Counted from the stretch's first letter, positions 1-8,393 are shown. The stretch: DNA of 37,693 nt from CAWBKV01 sp041946675 (GCA_041946675.1 JBHGAU010000024.1:1-37693); one strand, 5' to 3'. The notes: generated by a model from the letters alone, not told the origin. Made by a program: numbers and translations.

Positions 1-3000
1 AATGGGGATGATTCGAAGACTGCTCAGTTTACCATAGCTGCGCCGCCGAATAGGCCGCCAGTTGTAAACAGCCTGATATCCGATAAGCAGAGTCCGCAGG
101 CGGCTGGCACTATCGTGAACTGGACTGCAAATGCAACCGATCCAGATGGAGATCAGATACTCTACAGATTCTTCTTGAACTCCCAGCCGCAGACCGATTG
201 GACGGCAGACAATACCTGGGCCTGGAATACAACCGCAAATACAGGAAATAATCAGATCGAGGTCAGGGTAAGGGATGGAAAGCATGCAGGTGCAACGAGC
301 TTTGACGACCGCAAGGCTGCGAGCTATGTTATAACTGCTCCAGCACCAAAGCCGCCTGCGATTAAGCCTGCTGTCGTGCCAGCAAATATCGTGCCAGCAA
401 ATATCGTGCCAGCAAATATTACGCCAACGCAAAATATAACCCCAACCAGAAATATTACGCCCGAAAGAAACGTAACTCCACCGGCTAAGATCAATACACC
501 GCCAGTTGTAAACAGCCTGATATCCGATAAACAGAGCCCACAGATAGCGGGAACCGTCATAAACTGGACTGCAAATGCGACCGATCCAGATGGAGATCAG
601 ATACTCTACAGGTTCTTCCTGAATGGGCCATCTACAAAAGGTCAATCGGTTGGAAAGACCGGCTGGATAGCGGATAATACATGGGCATGGAATACAACCG
701 ATGCCGATGTTGGAAACAGCAGGATCGAAGTCTGGGCAAGAGATGGCAAGCATGCGAACGAGAACAGCTTCGACAGCAACAAGGTCGCTGCATTCACCAT
801 AACTGCCAGACCTGCGCCGTCTCCAGCTGTGAAGAACGTAACCCCAGTTAAAAATGTCACAACGCCAGCTAATATTACACCGCCAGTCAATGTGACGCCA
901 CCCAGAAACATAACCCCGCAGGCCAATGTCACAAGACCTGCAGTCTCTCCAGTTGAGAACAATACACAGCCTGCATTACGCAGTCTGACCCCAGATAAAC
1001 CGAGCCCGCAGCTTTCGGGCACGAGCATAGTCTGGACCGCCAATGCAACCGATCCCGATGGAGATCAGATACTCTACAGGTTCTTCCTCAACGGGACATC
1101 CACAAGCGGATCCTGGAAGCCTGAGACCGACTGGGCCGCAAGCAATACCTGGACCTGGAAGACCTCTTCGGCGGACGTCGGCCAGAACCAAGTCAGAGTC
1201 TGGGTCAGAGACGGCAAGCATGCAAATACAAACAGCTTCGACAGCGAGCAGATCGCATACTTCACAATAGCAGCGCCTACCGGGAATATCTCCGGCGTGA
1301 AGTTCAACGATCTGAACGGCAATGGAGCGAAGGATGGAAACGAGCCCGGCCTAGCAGACTGGAGGATTACTCTGACAAAGCCTGATGGATCGCAGGTCGG
1401 CACTCTCACAGGAGCTGATGGCTCGTATAAGTTCGAAGGCCTGACACCTAGCAGCTATACAATTGGCGAAACAGCCCAGACAGGCTGGAGCGCAACTGCC
1501 CCTGCAGGAGGATCACAGAAGATAATGCTCGGCAGTTCCGACATAACCAATGCCAACTTCGGAAACAAACTCAGTGCCTTCTCGATATCCGGCCGGAAGT
1601 TCAACGATCTGAACGGAAACGGAGTGAATGACGGCGAGCCTGGCCTTGCTGGCTGGAAGATCCAGCTTGCCCAGAATGGCAACGTGATCAACACGACCAC
1701 AACAGGAGCAGACGGATCGTATACATTCGATGGCCTGACCAACGGTGCCTACACAGTTAGTGAAGTACTGCAGACAGGCTGGACACAGACTGCCCCTAAA
1801 GGCGGATCGCAATCCATCACAGTGCAGGATAAAGATGTGACCGGTATCGACTTCGGAAACAAGATCAGCGCCACTTATTCCATATCCGGCACGAAGTTCA
1901 ATGATCTGAATGGAAACGGTGCCAAGGATGCGAATGAACCTGCCCTTGCCGGCTGGAAGATCCAGCTCACTCAGGGCGGCAGCGTTATCAACGGCACCAG
2001 CACTGCTGCAGACGGATCGTACAGGTTCAGCGGCCTCGCACCCGGATCTTATACAGTGAGCGAGGAGCTTCAGTCCGGCTGGGCGCAGACGAGGCCGTTG
2101 AGCGGATCGTACTCAGTGAACCTGGCCGACAAGAATGCAACAGGCATGGACTTCGGAAACAAAGGCAATGTGACGATAACGAGCAAGAAGTTCTTCGATA
2201 TCAATAAGAACGGAATACAGGATCAGGGTGAGCCCGGAATACCCGGACTTACAGTCCATCTGCAGGAGAACGGGGCTGATATCGCCACAACTACAACCGA
2301 TAATAATGGATCGTACACATTCACAGGGCTTCTCCCTGGGACCTACACAGTGATCGATCCAGTGCCGAGCGGATTCGTTGTGACAACATCCCAAACAGTG
2401 ACTGTGACTGTCACAAGCACCACAACGGTAATATCCAACGCCAACTTCGGCATAATCGGATCAAACGCCATATCCGGCGTGAAGTTCAACGACCTGAACG
2501 GAAACGGCGTTAAAGATGCAGGAGAGCCGGGAATAGCCGGCTGGGGCATTGTGCTGACAGGATCCACATGGTTCCATTATCCGCTCCCGCCCCAGACAGT
2601 CAACACCGCCGCAGACGGATCGTATGCATTCAGCGGTCTCATACCCGGAACATATACAGTCAGCGAAGTATCAAGAACGGGATGGACACAGACAGCACCG
2701 GCTGGCGGATCTTACTCTGTGACATTCAACTTCGGAGCCCCGCCCTCAACAATTGCAGGCAAGGACTTCGGCAACAGACTTCTGGCGCCGCCGGGAACTG
2801 CCTCTATTGCAGGTGTTAAGTTCAATGACCTAAATGGAAATGGAATTAACAACGGAGACCCGGGCCTGGCAGGCTGGACGATCCAGCTCAAGAACGCCAC
2901 GAATAACACAGTGGTCAGAACCGCGATCACTGATACATATGGAGGATACACCTTCCTCAATCTGCAGCCCGGCAACTATGTTGTGAGTGAAGTTACAAAG

Positions 3001-5577
3001 ACGGGATGGACACAGACAGCACCAGCTGGCGGCAGCTACTCCGTACTCCTTCACTCAGGCGAGAGCAGGATTGGAATCGATTTCGGCAACTACAACCCCC
3101 CGCCTGTAAATCCGACGCTTGTATCCAGCCCATCAAGCCCGCGACCGTCAGGAACGCCGATCACCTGGACGGCTACTGCAACCGATCCAAATGGAGATCC
3201 ACTTCAGTACAGGTTCTTCATCAGATCGCCGGGCGGCATGCTGTTGAGGGATACAAACTACATATCCAGCAATACATGGATCTGGAATACAGCAGGCTTG
3301 CTCCCGGGAACATACCAGGCTGAGGTCTGGATAAGGGATGGATATCATGCAGGGCCGAACAGCTATGATATCCGCGCGACTGCAAGCTTTACCTTGACTC
3401 AAGGCAATCGGCCGCCTGTAGTTGACTTCCTGTTCGCAAGCCCCCATAGCCCTCAGTTCGCAGGAACCTGGGTCAAGTGGACGACGGTAGCCCATGATCC
3501 GGATGGCGACCAAATACAGTACAGGTATCTGCTCAGAGGACCCTCAACCTTCGGCTTCTGGGAGGATCAGACCGGCTGGACGCCAAACAATAGATGGATC
3601 TGGAGAACAACAGGCTTTGATGTTGGTCCGAGCGAGGTTCTGGTTCTCGTAAGGGATGGACACCATGCAGGACCAAACGGATGGGATGAATACGATGTTG
3701 CAGGCTATAACATACTGGCAGTCAACACGCCGCCAGTGATAACAAGCCTGGCTTCCAGCATGCCAAGCCCTGAGCCTGTGGGAGCTGCCATCTCATGGAA
3801 GGCAACGGCATTCGATACTGATGGAGATCAGCTGTTCTACAGGTACTGGATAAAAGGACCCTCGACAGGAGGACTCTGGAAGCTGGCTCGCGATTGGTCC
3901 ACCGATAGCACATGGACCTGGGCGACAACGCCAGCAGATGTCGGCATAACGTTAATCGATGTTCAGGTCAGAGACGGACTGCATGCCGGACCTCAGGGAT
4001 GGGACGATGATGCCAGTACATTGTTCACAATACTCAAGCCCAACCAGCAGCCACAGCTCACCGGCCTCGTGCCGGATAAGCCCAGCCCGCAATATGCTGG
4101 TATGCCTGTAATATGGACTGCTCTGGCAGTCGATCCGGATAACGATCCAGTCCTTTACAGGTTCTGGCTGAAAGGACCATCAACCGGCAATGCCTGGAAG
4201 ATCGTTCAGGACTGGTCATACAGCAGCACTTGGACATGGGCTTCTGCGCCCGGTGATGCCGGCGACTATTCAGTCTATGTATACGCAAGAGATGGATACC
4301 ATGCAGGTCCAGGAGGATATGACAGTGCCCTCGGCCAGCGTTATACACTGCAGAATCCCCTGGCTGTAAGAAAGCTCACATCAGGAACAGCACAGAAGAA
4401 TAATCCGTCGCTGGTCTTCACCGGCGACGGATATCTCCTGGCTTACCAGTCCTTTGCACTTGGGCCGGCATACCAGGGAGATATTAATCTGGAAAGATAT
4501 GATCCTATATGGAATAAGCTCGGAAGCATATGGGCAGCAAATGATACTGCATACGAGGGCAATCCTTCAGCGATCTTCGCCAATGGCTATTACTATGTTG
4601 CATATGCCTCAAGTCAAACCGGTGTAATGAACATATTCCTCAAAGTGTTTGATGCTAATCTGAATTACATCGAAACCAAGCAGCTCACGGATTCTATCAC
4701 AAACCAAGACTCTCCATCGCTTCTAAGGGTTGGCGATCAGTTCTTCATGGCATACCAGTCATGGGATACAGGCACTCAGAGTGGCGGGGATATATTCATC
4801 ACAAGGTTTGACCAGAATTGGAACCCAATAGCGAACGTTCAAGTGACCAACTTGATATCGTACCAGGATCATCCGTCTATCGTATTCGTAGATGGCAACT
4901 TCTATGTGGCCTATACATCCAATGAGACGGGAAACAAGAATATCTTTGTCAAGAGGTATGACCCCAATCTGAACTTCATCGATACCAGGAGAATGACATA
5001 TGACAGCTCAGACCATGATTATCCATCGCTGAACTGGATCAATGGTCAGCTCTTGCTGCTGTACGATTCGAATAGAGCAGGCACCTATGATGTATATTTG
5101 GACAGGTACCTGAGAGACTGGACGCCCATCGATAGCACTGTGGCAGTTTCAGCGCCCGGAGACCAGACGTCATCGTCCATGGCCTACAGCACCTTTGATG
5201 ATATGTACTGGGTGGCATATGCCTCCATAGACCCAACAGGCCAGAACATCTTTGCCGGGCCTTTGAAGCTGGCGATGCCAAGCCAGCTTAAGCCCTGTGA
5301 TATAGCCATATCTTTCAGCTCCGCTAAGGCCAACAGTCCGTATACGCTCACCTTGAGGTTCTATAATAACTATGGTGAGCTAGCCGATCCGATGGACCTG
5401 AGCTTTATCCCGCCGCAGGATTCTGCCCGACCGACGGATAAGCTCCAGAGAATTTCTCTGGGAACATTCCAGTTCAGTTCAGTATTTGGTGCAGCCGGGG
5501 ATAAATCCTTCAGGATCGGAGCCAACATCGATGGATGCATATCCTCAAAGATAGTTACCAGTAAAGTTACCCCCTGA
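1..5577 (+). CDS. Giant secreted modular surface protein (5' end outside window)
   Basis: The reading frame is open from base 1, so the N-terminus and signal peptide lie upstream; the GTG at 115 is internal. Three Ig-like repeats of ~100 residues (about 1-339, 505-810, 965-1280) carry a DPDGDQILYRFFLNG core, a TW.W..T strand and VRDGKHA. Pro/Thr/Asn-rich linkers (340-500, 815-965) separate them. Six SdrD_B-type domains follow (about 1285-3090), with the motifs KFNDLNGNG, EPGLAGW, ADGSYTF, YTVSE and DFGN. Four more Ig-like repeats come next (3110-4350). About six beta-propeller-like blades (4370-5270) have the pattern PS....G.Y.VAY.S....NIF..R.D. A short C-terminal domain ends the protein. I see no C-terminal transmembrane anchor. 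SdrD_B domains are known from adhesins and are usually calcium-binding, so a cell-surface, sheath or matrix role is likely but inferred. Two TGA stops lie in tandem at 5575-5580. Confidence 0.9.
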   Translation, partial: NGDDSKTAQFTIAAPPNRPPVVNSLISDKQSPQAAGTIVNWTANATDPDGDQILYRFFLNSQPQTDWTADNTWAWNTTANTGNNQIEVRVRDGKHAGATSFDDRKAASYVITAPAPKPPAIKPAVVPANIVPANIVPANITPTQNITPTRNITPERNVTPPAKINTPPVVNSLISDKQSPQIAGTVINWTANATDPDGDQILYRFFLNGPSTKGQSVGKTGWIADNTWAWNTTDADVGNSRIEVWARDGKHANENSFDSNKVAAFTITARPAPSPAVKNVTPVKNVTTPANITPPVNVTPPRNITPQANVTRPAVSPVENNTQPALRSLTPDKPSPQLSGTSIVWTANATDPDGDQILYRFFLNGTSTSGSWKPETDWAASNTWTWKTSSADVGQNQVRVWVRDGKHANTNSFDSEQIAYFTIAAPTGNISGVKFNDLNGNGAKDGNEPGLADWRITLTKPDGSQVGTLTGADGSYKFEGLTPSSYTIGETAQTGWSATAPAGGSQKIMLGSSDITNANFGNKLSAFSISGRKFNDLNGNGVNDGEPGLAGWKIQLAQNGNVINTTTTGADGSYTFDGLTNGAYTVSEVLQTGWTQTAPKGGSQSITVQDKDVTGIDFGNKISATYSISGTKFNDLNGNGAKDANEPALAGWKIQLTQGGSVINGTSTAADGSYRFSGLAPGSYTVSEELQSGWAQTRPLSGSYSVNLADKNATGMDFGNKGNVTITSKKFFDINKNGIQDQGEPGIPGLTVHLQENGADIATTTTDNNGSYTFTGLLPGTYTVIDPVPSGFVVTTSQTVTVTVTSTTTVISNANFGIIGSNAISGVKFNDLNGNGVKDAGEPGIAGWGIVLTGSTWFHYPLPPQTVNTAADGSYAFSGLIPGTYTVSEVSRTGWTQTAPAGGSYSVTFNFGAPPSTIAGKDFGNRLLAPPGTASIAGVKFNDLNGNGINNGDPGLAGWTIQLKNATNNTVVRTAITDTYGGYTFLNLQPGNYVVSEVTKTGWTQTAPAGGSYSVLLHSGESRIGIDFGNYNPPPVNPTLVSSPSSPRPSGTPITWTATATDPNGDPLQYRFFIRSPGGMLLRDTNYISSNTWIWNTAGLLPGTYQAEVWIRDGYHAGPNSYDIRATASFTLTQGNRPPVVDFLFASPHSPQFAGTWVKWTTVAHDPDGDQIQYRYLLRGPSTFGFWEDQTGWTPNNRWIWRTTGFDVGPSEVLVLVRDGHHAGPNGWDEYDVAGYNILAVNTPPVITSLASSMPSPEPVGAAISWKATAFDTDGDQLFYRYWIKGPSTGGLWKLARDWSTDSTWTWATTPADVGITLIDVQVRDGLHAGPQGWDDDASTLFTILKPNQQPQLTGLVPDKPSPQYAGMPVIWTALAVDPDNDPVLYRFWLKGPSTGNAWKIVQDWSYSSTWTWASAPGDAGDYSVYVYARDGYHAGPGGYDSALGQRYTLQNPLAVRKLTSGTAQKNNPSLVFTGDGYLLAYQSFALGPAYQGDINLERYDPIWNKLGSIWAANDTAYEGNPSAIFANGYYYVAYASSQTGVMNIFLKVFDANLNYIETKQLTDSITNQDSPSLLRVGDQFFMAYQSWDTGTQSGGDIFITRFDQNWNPIANVQVTNLISYQDHPSIVFVDGNFYVAYTSNETGNKNIFVKRYDPNLNFIDTRRMTYDSSDHDYPSLNWINGQLLLLYDSNRAGTYDVYLDRYLRDWTPIDSTVAVSAPGDQTSSSMAYSTFDDMYWVAYASIDPTGQNIFAGPLKLAMPSQLKPCDIAISFSSAKANSPYTLTLRFYNNYGELADPMDLSFIPPQDSARPTDKLQRISLGTFQFSSVFGAAGDKSFRIGANIDGCISSKIVTSKVTP
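376..420 (+). repeat. 15-bp in-frame tandem repeat in the linker
   Basis: Three head-to-tail copies of a 15-bp unit encode VPANI three times, at 376-390, 391-405 and 406-420. The copies are identical except for the last base of the third. They lie in the Pro-rich linker between the first two Ig-like repeats of the giant protein. The unit length is a multiple of three, so copy-number changes would keep the frame. Confidence 0.9.
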
Positions 5578-5610
5578 TGATATGTTTTCAGGGGGTAACA
5601 ATTCTTTTTT
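5566..5610 (+). terminator. Hairpin terminator overlapping the stop codon
   Basis: A perfect 12-bp inverted repeat has its left arm at 5566-5577 and its right arm at 5588-5599, with a 10-nt loop. A T tract follows at 5605-5610. The left arm contains the last codons and the TGA of the giant surface-protein gene. A stem plus U tract suits termination of that long transcript; its use in this archaeon is inferred. Confidence 0.75.
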
Positions 5611-5830
5611 AAGGCAAAAAGAAAAATATCGGTGGGAATGCTCTGCCCTGGTTCCAAGACAGTGGAGGGTTGAGAGGAAAGAAACAACATGTCATATGCC
5701 ACTCCATTCCCCTCAGAATAATCTATACAATAACTGTTTAAAAATGTTTCGGCTGAAGTCTCAGAAGAACTTCTCAGTTAACCACCAATCTCATCCTGTC
5801 GTTCCGCCCCAGCATCCTTGAAAAGGAGAT

Positions 5831-5850
5831 ACTTTAATATAGTATATAAT
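5831..5850 (+). promoter_or_regulatory. TATA-like promoter before a small-peptide pair
   Basis: An AT-rich TATA-like stretch (TTTAATATAG, then TATATAAT at 5843-5850) lies 40-60 bp upstream of the ATG at 5891. A Shine-Dalgarno-like GGGGTGA at 5880-5886 precedes that ATG. Together they look like a complete promoter and leader for the short reading frames that follow. Confidence 0.4.
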
Positions 5851-5890
5851 GTACTGTCTTAGACTTAGGAAAAGAAGTAGGGGTGAGATT

Positions 5891-5941
5891 ATGGCTAGAA
5901 TCTTAAAGGTCTTCCTGATTGATGCGGTGGTGAGCCTGTGA
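5891..5941 (+). CDS. Putative 16-residue leader peptide
   Basis: A 16-codon frame starts at an ATG five bases after GGGGTGA and ends in a TGA that overlaps the GTG of the next small frame. The peptide begins MARILKVFLID and ends AVVSL. I do not recognise it. The ribosome-binding site and the stop/start overlap suggest that it is translated and couples translation of the downstream membrane peptide. It is too short to support by composition, and it may only be a leader. Confidence 0.3.
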   Translation: MARILKVFLIDAVVSL

Positions 5942-6030
5942 GCTTTGACGATATCATATTATTGATAGTTTTCATAATTTGTATATTAATCATATTCAAA
6001 ATCCTGGCCTGGCTGGATAAGCATGTATAG
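5938..6030 (+). CDS. Putative 30-residue single-span membrane microprotein
   Basis: The GTG start at 5938-5940 overlaps the TGA of the preceding 16-codon frame by three bases. The 30-residue product has an acidic N-terminus (SFDD) and an uninterrupted hydrophobic helix (IILLIVFIICILIIF, about residues 6-20). It ends in an amphipathic tail, KILAWLDKHV. Length and charge pattern fit a single-pass membrane microprotein. I do not recognise a family. The upstream TATA-like box and ribosome-binding site support expression, but the call rests only on this organisation. Confidence 0.4.
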   Translation: MSFDDIILLIVFIICILIIFKILAWLDKHV

Positions 6031-6468
6031 AATAAGCCATGGTCAGCGCCGCAGATCTTCTTGAAACAATCTGCCGCAACATTTCTCTCAGCAGGCGTCG
6101 GCTTTTCGATCTGAAGTGAAGTTGTGTGCCCGGTGCAGCACCATTTGCTTTCAAAATCTGGACATCCGATATATTATGCTGTAAAGATAAGTCCGGCTAT
6201 AAGCATTAATCCAAAATCGCGAATTATAAAGAAAAGAAGGGGGAGGCAAAAGTCGAGTAAAGGAGGGAGTAAAATAGAACGACCTTTGCCAACAAATATT
6301 ACGTCAATAAACGAATATAAGGATTTCGGTTTAAGACAATTGACGTGAAGAGGGGCGAAGTCGATTTCAGGGAACGAAGAGTCTATGCTGATGGTAGAGG
6401 ATCTTCAGCTGGCAAAAATATAATGAAATATAAAATGATAAGAAAAGAAGTCTTAAAAACCGCATGAG
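6031..6468. other. Intergenic stretch without a convincing gene
   Basis: About 440 bp separate the microprotein frame from tRNA-Ala. A 40-codon frame (GTG at 6345 to TGA at 6467; it contains VDFRERRVYADGRG) looks protein-like but has no recognised family. It ends two bases before the tRNA on the other strand. An 8-bp inverted repeat ACGTCAAT/ATTGACGT lies at 6301-6308 and 6339-6346. A longer plus-strand frame at 6124-6348 has a biased composition and no start signal, and I do not support it. Confidence 0.4.
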
Positions 6469-6540
6469 TGGACTTGGCGGGATTTGAACCCGCGGCCTCC
6501 GCCTTGCGAAGGCGGCGATCTACCACTGATCTACAAGCCC
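6469..6540 (-). tRNA. tRNA-Ala (anticodon CGC)
   Basis: The minus strand from 6540 to 6469 folds as a 72-nt cloverleaf. The acceptor GGGCTTG pairs with CAAGTCC and includes the G3:U70 wobble that is the alanine identity element. The D stem is GATC/GATC. The anticodon stem CCGCC/GGCGG encloses TTCGCAA, giving anticodon CGC. The T stem GCGGG/CCCGC encloses TTCAAAT. The discriminator is A and no CCA is encoded, as is common in archaea. The gene lies 30 bp downstream of the aEF-1beta stop on the same strand and may be cotranscribed. No intron is visible. Confidence 0.97.
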
Positions 6541-6570
6541 TGTGTATTCCTGCTAAAACTAGGGAGAGGT

Positions 6571-6837
6571 TTAGAGGAGCCCTACCTCTTCAACCTCAAC
6601 GGATTCCACTTTAGGGATCTTGGCCAGATTGGCCTCTATCTCCTCGGTTCCACCACTTTTATCGCCCATGATAACGGCGATCTTCAAAGCCTTGAGCCCA
6701 AAAGCAATATCCATGACCTGCATGCCATGGAGCCTGGCGTAAGACGGTATTGCACCCTTAACGCTATCCATGATCTTAGACATATCCACATCAGCGCTCT
6801 CAGGCATGACCTTTATCACTGCTACTACCTCACCCAT
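6571..6837 (-). CDS. ef1b: Elongation factor 1-beta (aEF-1beta)
   Basis: The 88-residue product matches archaeal aEF-1beta in length and pattern. It starts MGEVVAVIKVMPES, has the central motif ...YARLHGMQVMDIAFGLKALKIAVIMGD, and ends with the VESVEVEEVGLL strand. The family is the nucleotide-exchange factor that reloads aEF-1alpha with GTP during translation, a small ferredoxin-like cytosolic domain. The gene follows the zinc-ribbon microprotein gene by 11 bp and has a GAGGTGAT ribosome-binding site in that gap. The two, with tRNA-Ala downstream, form a compact translation cluster. Archaea often keep the zinc-ribbon gene beside aEF-1beta. Confidence 0.95.
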   Translation of the reverse strand: MGEVVAVIKVMPESADVDMSKIMDSVKGAIPSYARLHGMQVMDIAFGLKALKIAVIMGDKSGGTEEIEANLAKIPKVESVEVEEVGLL

Positions 6838-6848
6838 TTACCATCACC

Positions 6849-7019
6849 TCAGGGACCCGTGAACCCGCAGCTTTTACAAGTGTAGACATTACTTTGCTTT
6901 TTGCACCTATTGCATCTGGCGATCACAGTGCCGCAGCTTGGGCAAGGGAATCTTGTTCCGCCCACGCCAGTCAGCGTCACACCACACGATATGCATCGCT
7001 CCGGTATTTCTTCCTTCAT
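6849..7019 (-). CDS. Zinc-ribbon microprotein, four CxxC motifs
   Basis: This 56-residue frame starts MKEEIPERCISCG and ends TCKSCGFTGP. Eight cysteines fall in four CxxC pairs (CISC, CPSC, CNRC, CKSC), enough for two zinc sites. The architecture matches the small archaeal zinc-ribbon proteins (HVO_2753-like, annotated as RNA-binding) usually found directly upstream of aEF-1beta, as here. The cysteine arrangement is seen directly; a nucleic-acid or ribosome-associated role is family knowledge and partly inference. A TTTATA element at 7052-7057 on the minus strand lies about 35 bp before the start codon. Confidence 0.9.
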   Translation of the reverse strand: MKEEIPERCISCGVTLTGVGGTRFPCPSCGTVIARCNRCKKQSNVYTCKSCGFTGP

Positions 7020-7051
7020 ATTATCTCCATCAAGGTTCGTGTATTACCTGG

Positions 7052-7057
7052 TATAAA
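7052..7057 (-). promoter_or_regulatory. TATA box for the zinc-ribbon / aEF-1beta unit
   Basis: The minus strand reads GGTTTATACC here. With the usual archaeal spacing of about 25 bp, transcription would start near 7028, leaving a leader of roughly 10 nt before the ATG at 7019. The upstream mfnE gene ends at 7092, so this would give the translation cluster its own start. Confidence 0.45.
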
Positions 7058-7091
7058 CCTTCCCATAGATCGATTCTATAAGAACTCTGCT

Positions 7092-7700
7092 TCAACCTCT
7101 AATAACCGTTCCTCCAGTCCCCGTCTTCAGCATGGAAACAAACTTTTCAGGATCTGAGCCGTTCAGGATCCAGCATCTTCGACCCTTTAGTTGCTGCAGC
7201 GTTCCCTGATCGATGCAGGTTCTACGGCCCATGAGGTCATTCGCGCATATATCTCCGATCAATTTGCCATCAAGAATTATGCCATCAACATCAGTCGCCT
7301 TGATGATATCAGCATCAAGCCGGGCAGCTGCAATCGCTGCAACAGAGTCGGATGTATAATCCCAGGAATGACAGAGTCCAACATCATTTTCGAGAAGGGC
7401 GTGATACGGAAGCAAGACCTCCAAGCTGCTGGATCTTCTGATCTCCCGGGTAAGCCTTGCACCTGTGCCATCTGCGAGAATGTATGCATACTGTTCCATA
7501 GCAAGTATCGCCATCCAGTGTGCGGCCTCATCGGAAATATTCATCCTTGCAAAAATGTCTCTCACTAAATCCGCCATCGGACCGCCTCCCGGAATGACGA
7601 GGAAGCCGTAGCCTTCGTCTGTAAGATCCAAAAGCCTGAGCATAAGATCCTTTGCAGAAGTGATGAGGCTGCCTCCAAGCTTGAGCACGTAGAACGGCAT
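7092..7700 (-). CDS. mfnE: Amino-acid-kinase family protein, likely MfnE
   Basis: The 202-residue protein is an amino-acid-kinase fold enzyme. KLGGSL is at residues 7-12, the glycine-rich IPGGGPMADLVR loop follows, and WDYTSDSVAAIAA and DVDGI complete the substrate and nucleotide sites. Its small size and these motifs match the methanogen kinase MfnE. MfnE phosphorylates 5-(aminomethyl)-3-furanmethanol phosphate to the diphosphate in methanofuran synthesis. Other small archaeal kinases of this fold cannot be excluded by eye, but UMP and glutamate kinases are longer. It starts at ATG 7700. A 14-bp tandem repeat lies 34 bp upstream. Confidence 0.75.
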   Translation of the reverse strand: MPFYVLKLGGSLITSAKDLMLRLLDLTDEGYGFLVIPGGGPMADLVRDIFARMNISDEAAHWMAILAMEQYAYILADGTGARLTREIRRSSSLEVLLPYHALLENDVGLCHSWDYTSDSVAAIAAARLDADIIKATDVDGIILDGKLIGDICANDLMGRRTCIDQGTLQQLKGRRCWILNGSDPEKFVSMLKTGTGGTVIRG

Positions 7701-7734
7701 AGGCTAGGAAATGCCCGAATCCCTATTTGAGGTT

Positions 7735-7762
7735 GATCGAAAGTATTAGATCGAAAGTATTA
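7735..7762. repeat. Perfect 14-bp tandem repeat upstream of mfnE
   Basis: GATCGAAAGTATTA occurs twice head-to-tail at 7735-7748 and 7749-7762. The repeat sits in the divergent control region between mfnE (minus) and the NUDIX gene (plus). Tandem direct copies spaced 14 bp apart could bind a regulator; this is inference. Confidence 0.8.
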
Positions 7763-7798
7763 TGTTCTAGGGCCTAGCACTTGAAGAAAGGTTAGCAA

Positions 7799-7849
7799 AA
7801 GGTCGATTGGATGTAGGGTAAGGAGGGAGATATATATCAAATCGACCTT
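7799..7849. promoter_or_regulatory. Long inverted repeat in the mfnE/NUDIX control region
   Basis: The arm at 7799-7810 (AAGGTCGATTGG) pairs with 7838-7849 (CAAATCGACCTT), 11 of 12 positions, around a 27-nt loop that contains AAGGAGGGAG and TATATAT. Read as RNA, the loop presents a strong anti-16S-like purine run but no start codon follows it. It may be an operator, the end of an unseen transcript or a small structured RNA. Confidence 0.5.
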
Positions 7850-7925
7850 CGCCGTACATTCCATCGGCGTTTGTCTCATATAACCCTTTCGCCTACATAG
7901 AATATAATTATAGAGGTCATTTAAT

Positions 7926-8339
7926 ATGCCATTTTCCATAAGAACCCCTTTTCTGGCAGTTGATTCTGTCATATTTTACAGAGATGGGATAATGCTTATT
8001 CAAAGGAAAAATCCGCCCTATGAGGGCAGGTATGCTCTTCCAGGCGGATTTGTCGAGGTCGGAGAGACTGTCGAAGATGCCGTAAGAAGAGAGGCAAAGG
8101 AGGAGACAGGCTTAGATATAGAGCTCCTATGCCTCGTAGGCGTTTATTCAGAACCTCGCCGCGATCCCAGAGGGCATGTTGTTTCCATATGCTATTTGGC
8201 ACAGGGCGCTGGCGAGCTCAGATATGGGTCAGATGCAAAATCAGCCGAAGTCTTCAGACCCGATAATCTGCCGCCACTGGCATTTGATCATGAAAAGATC
8301 ATAAGCGATGCCCTGAGATTGGCGAAGGACTATCAATAA
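7926..8339 (+). CDS. NUDIX hydrolase
   Basis: The 137-residue protein carries a complete NUDIX box, GX5EX7REUXEEXGU, seen as GGFVEVGETVEDAVRREA and KEETGL at residues ~39-62. NUDIX enzymes cleave nucleoside diphosphates linked to another group using Mg2+ bound by the REUXEE glutamates. The N-terminal VDSVIFYRDGIMLIQRKNPP and LPGG resemble ADP-ribose or NADH pyrophosphatase-type members, so an ADP-ribose-like substrate is a guess. The start at ATG 7926 is preceded by ATAATTATAGAGG. gltX begins 54 bp downstream with its own ribosome-binding site, so the two may share a transcript. Confidence 0.92.
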   Translation: MPFSIRTPFLAVDSVIFYRDGIMLIQRKNPPYEGRYALPGGFVEVGETVEDAVRREAKEETGLDIELLCLVGVYSEPRRDPRGHVVSICYLAQGAGELRYGSDAKSAEVFRPDNLPPLAFDHEKIISDALRLAKDYQ

Positions 8340-8393
8340 ACAGCTTAAAGTATAATTGCAATCAAGCTCATCATTTGGATTAGGAGATGATGC

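Noticed and set aside
6124..6348. 74-residue plus-strand frame in the intergenic stretch
   Set aside because: Start signals are absent and the composition is biased toward AT-derived Lys/Ile/Ser; no motif is visible.
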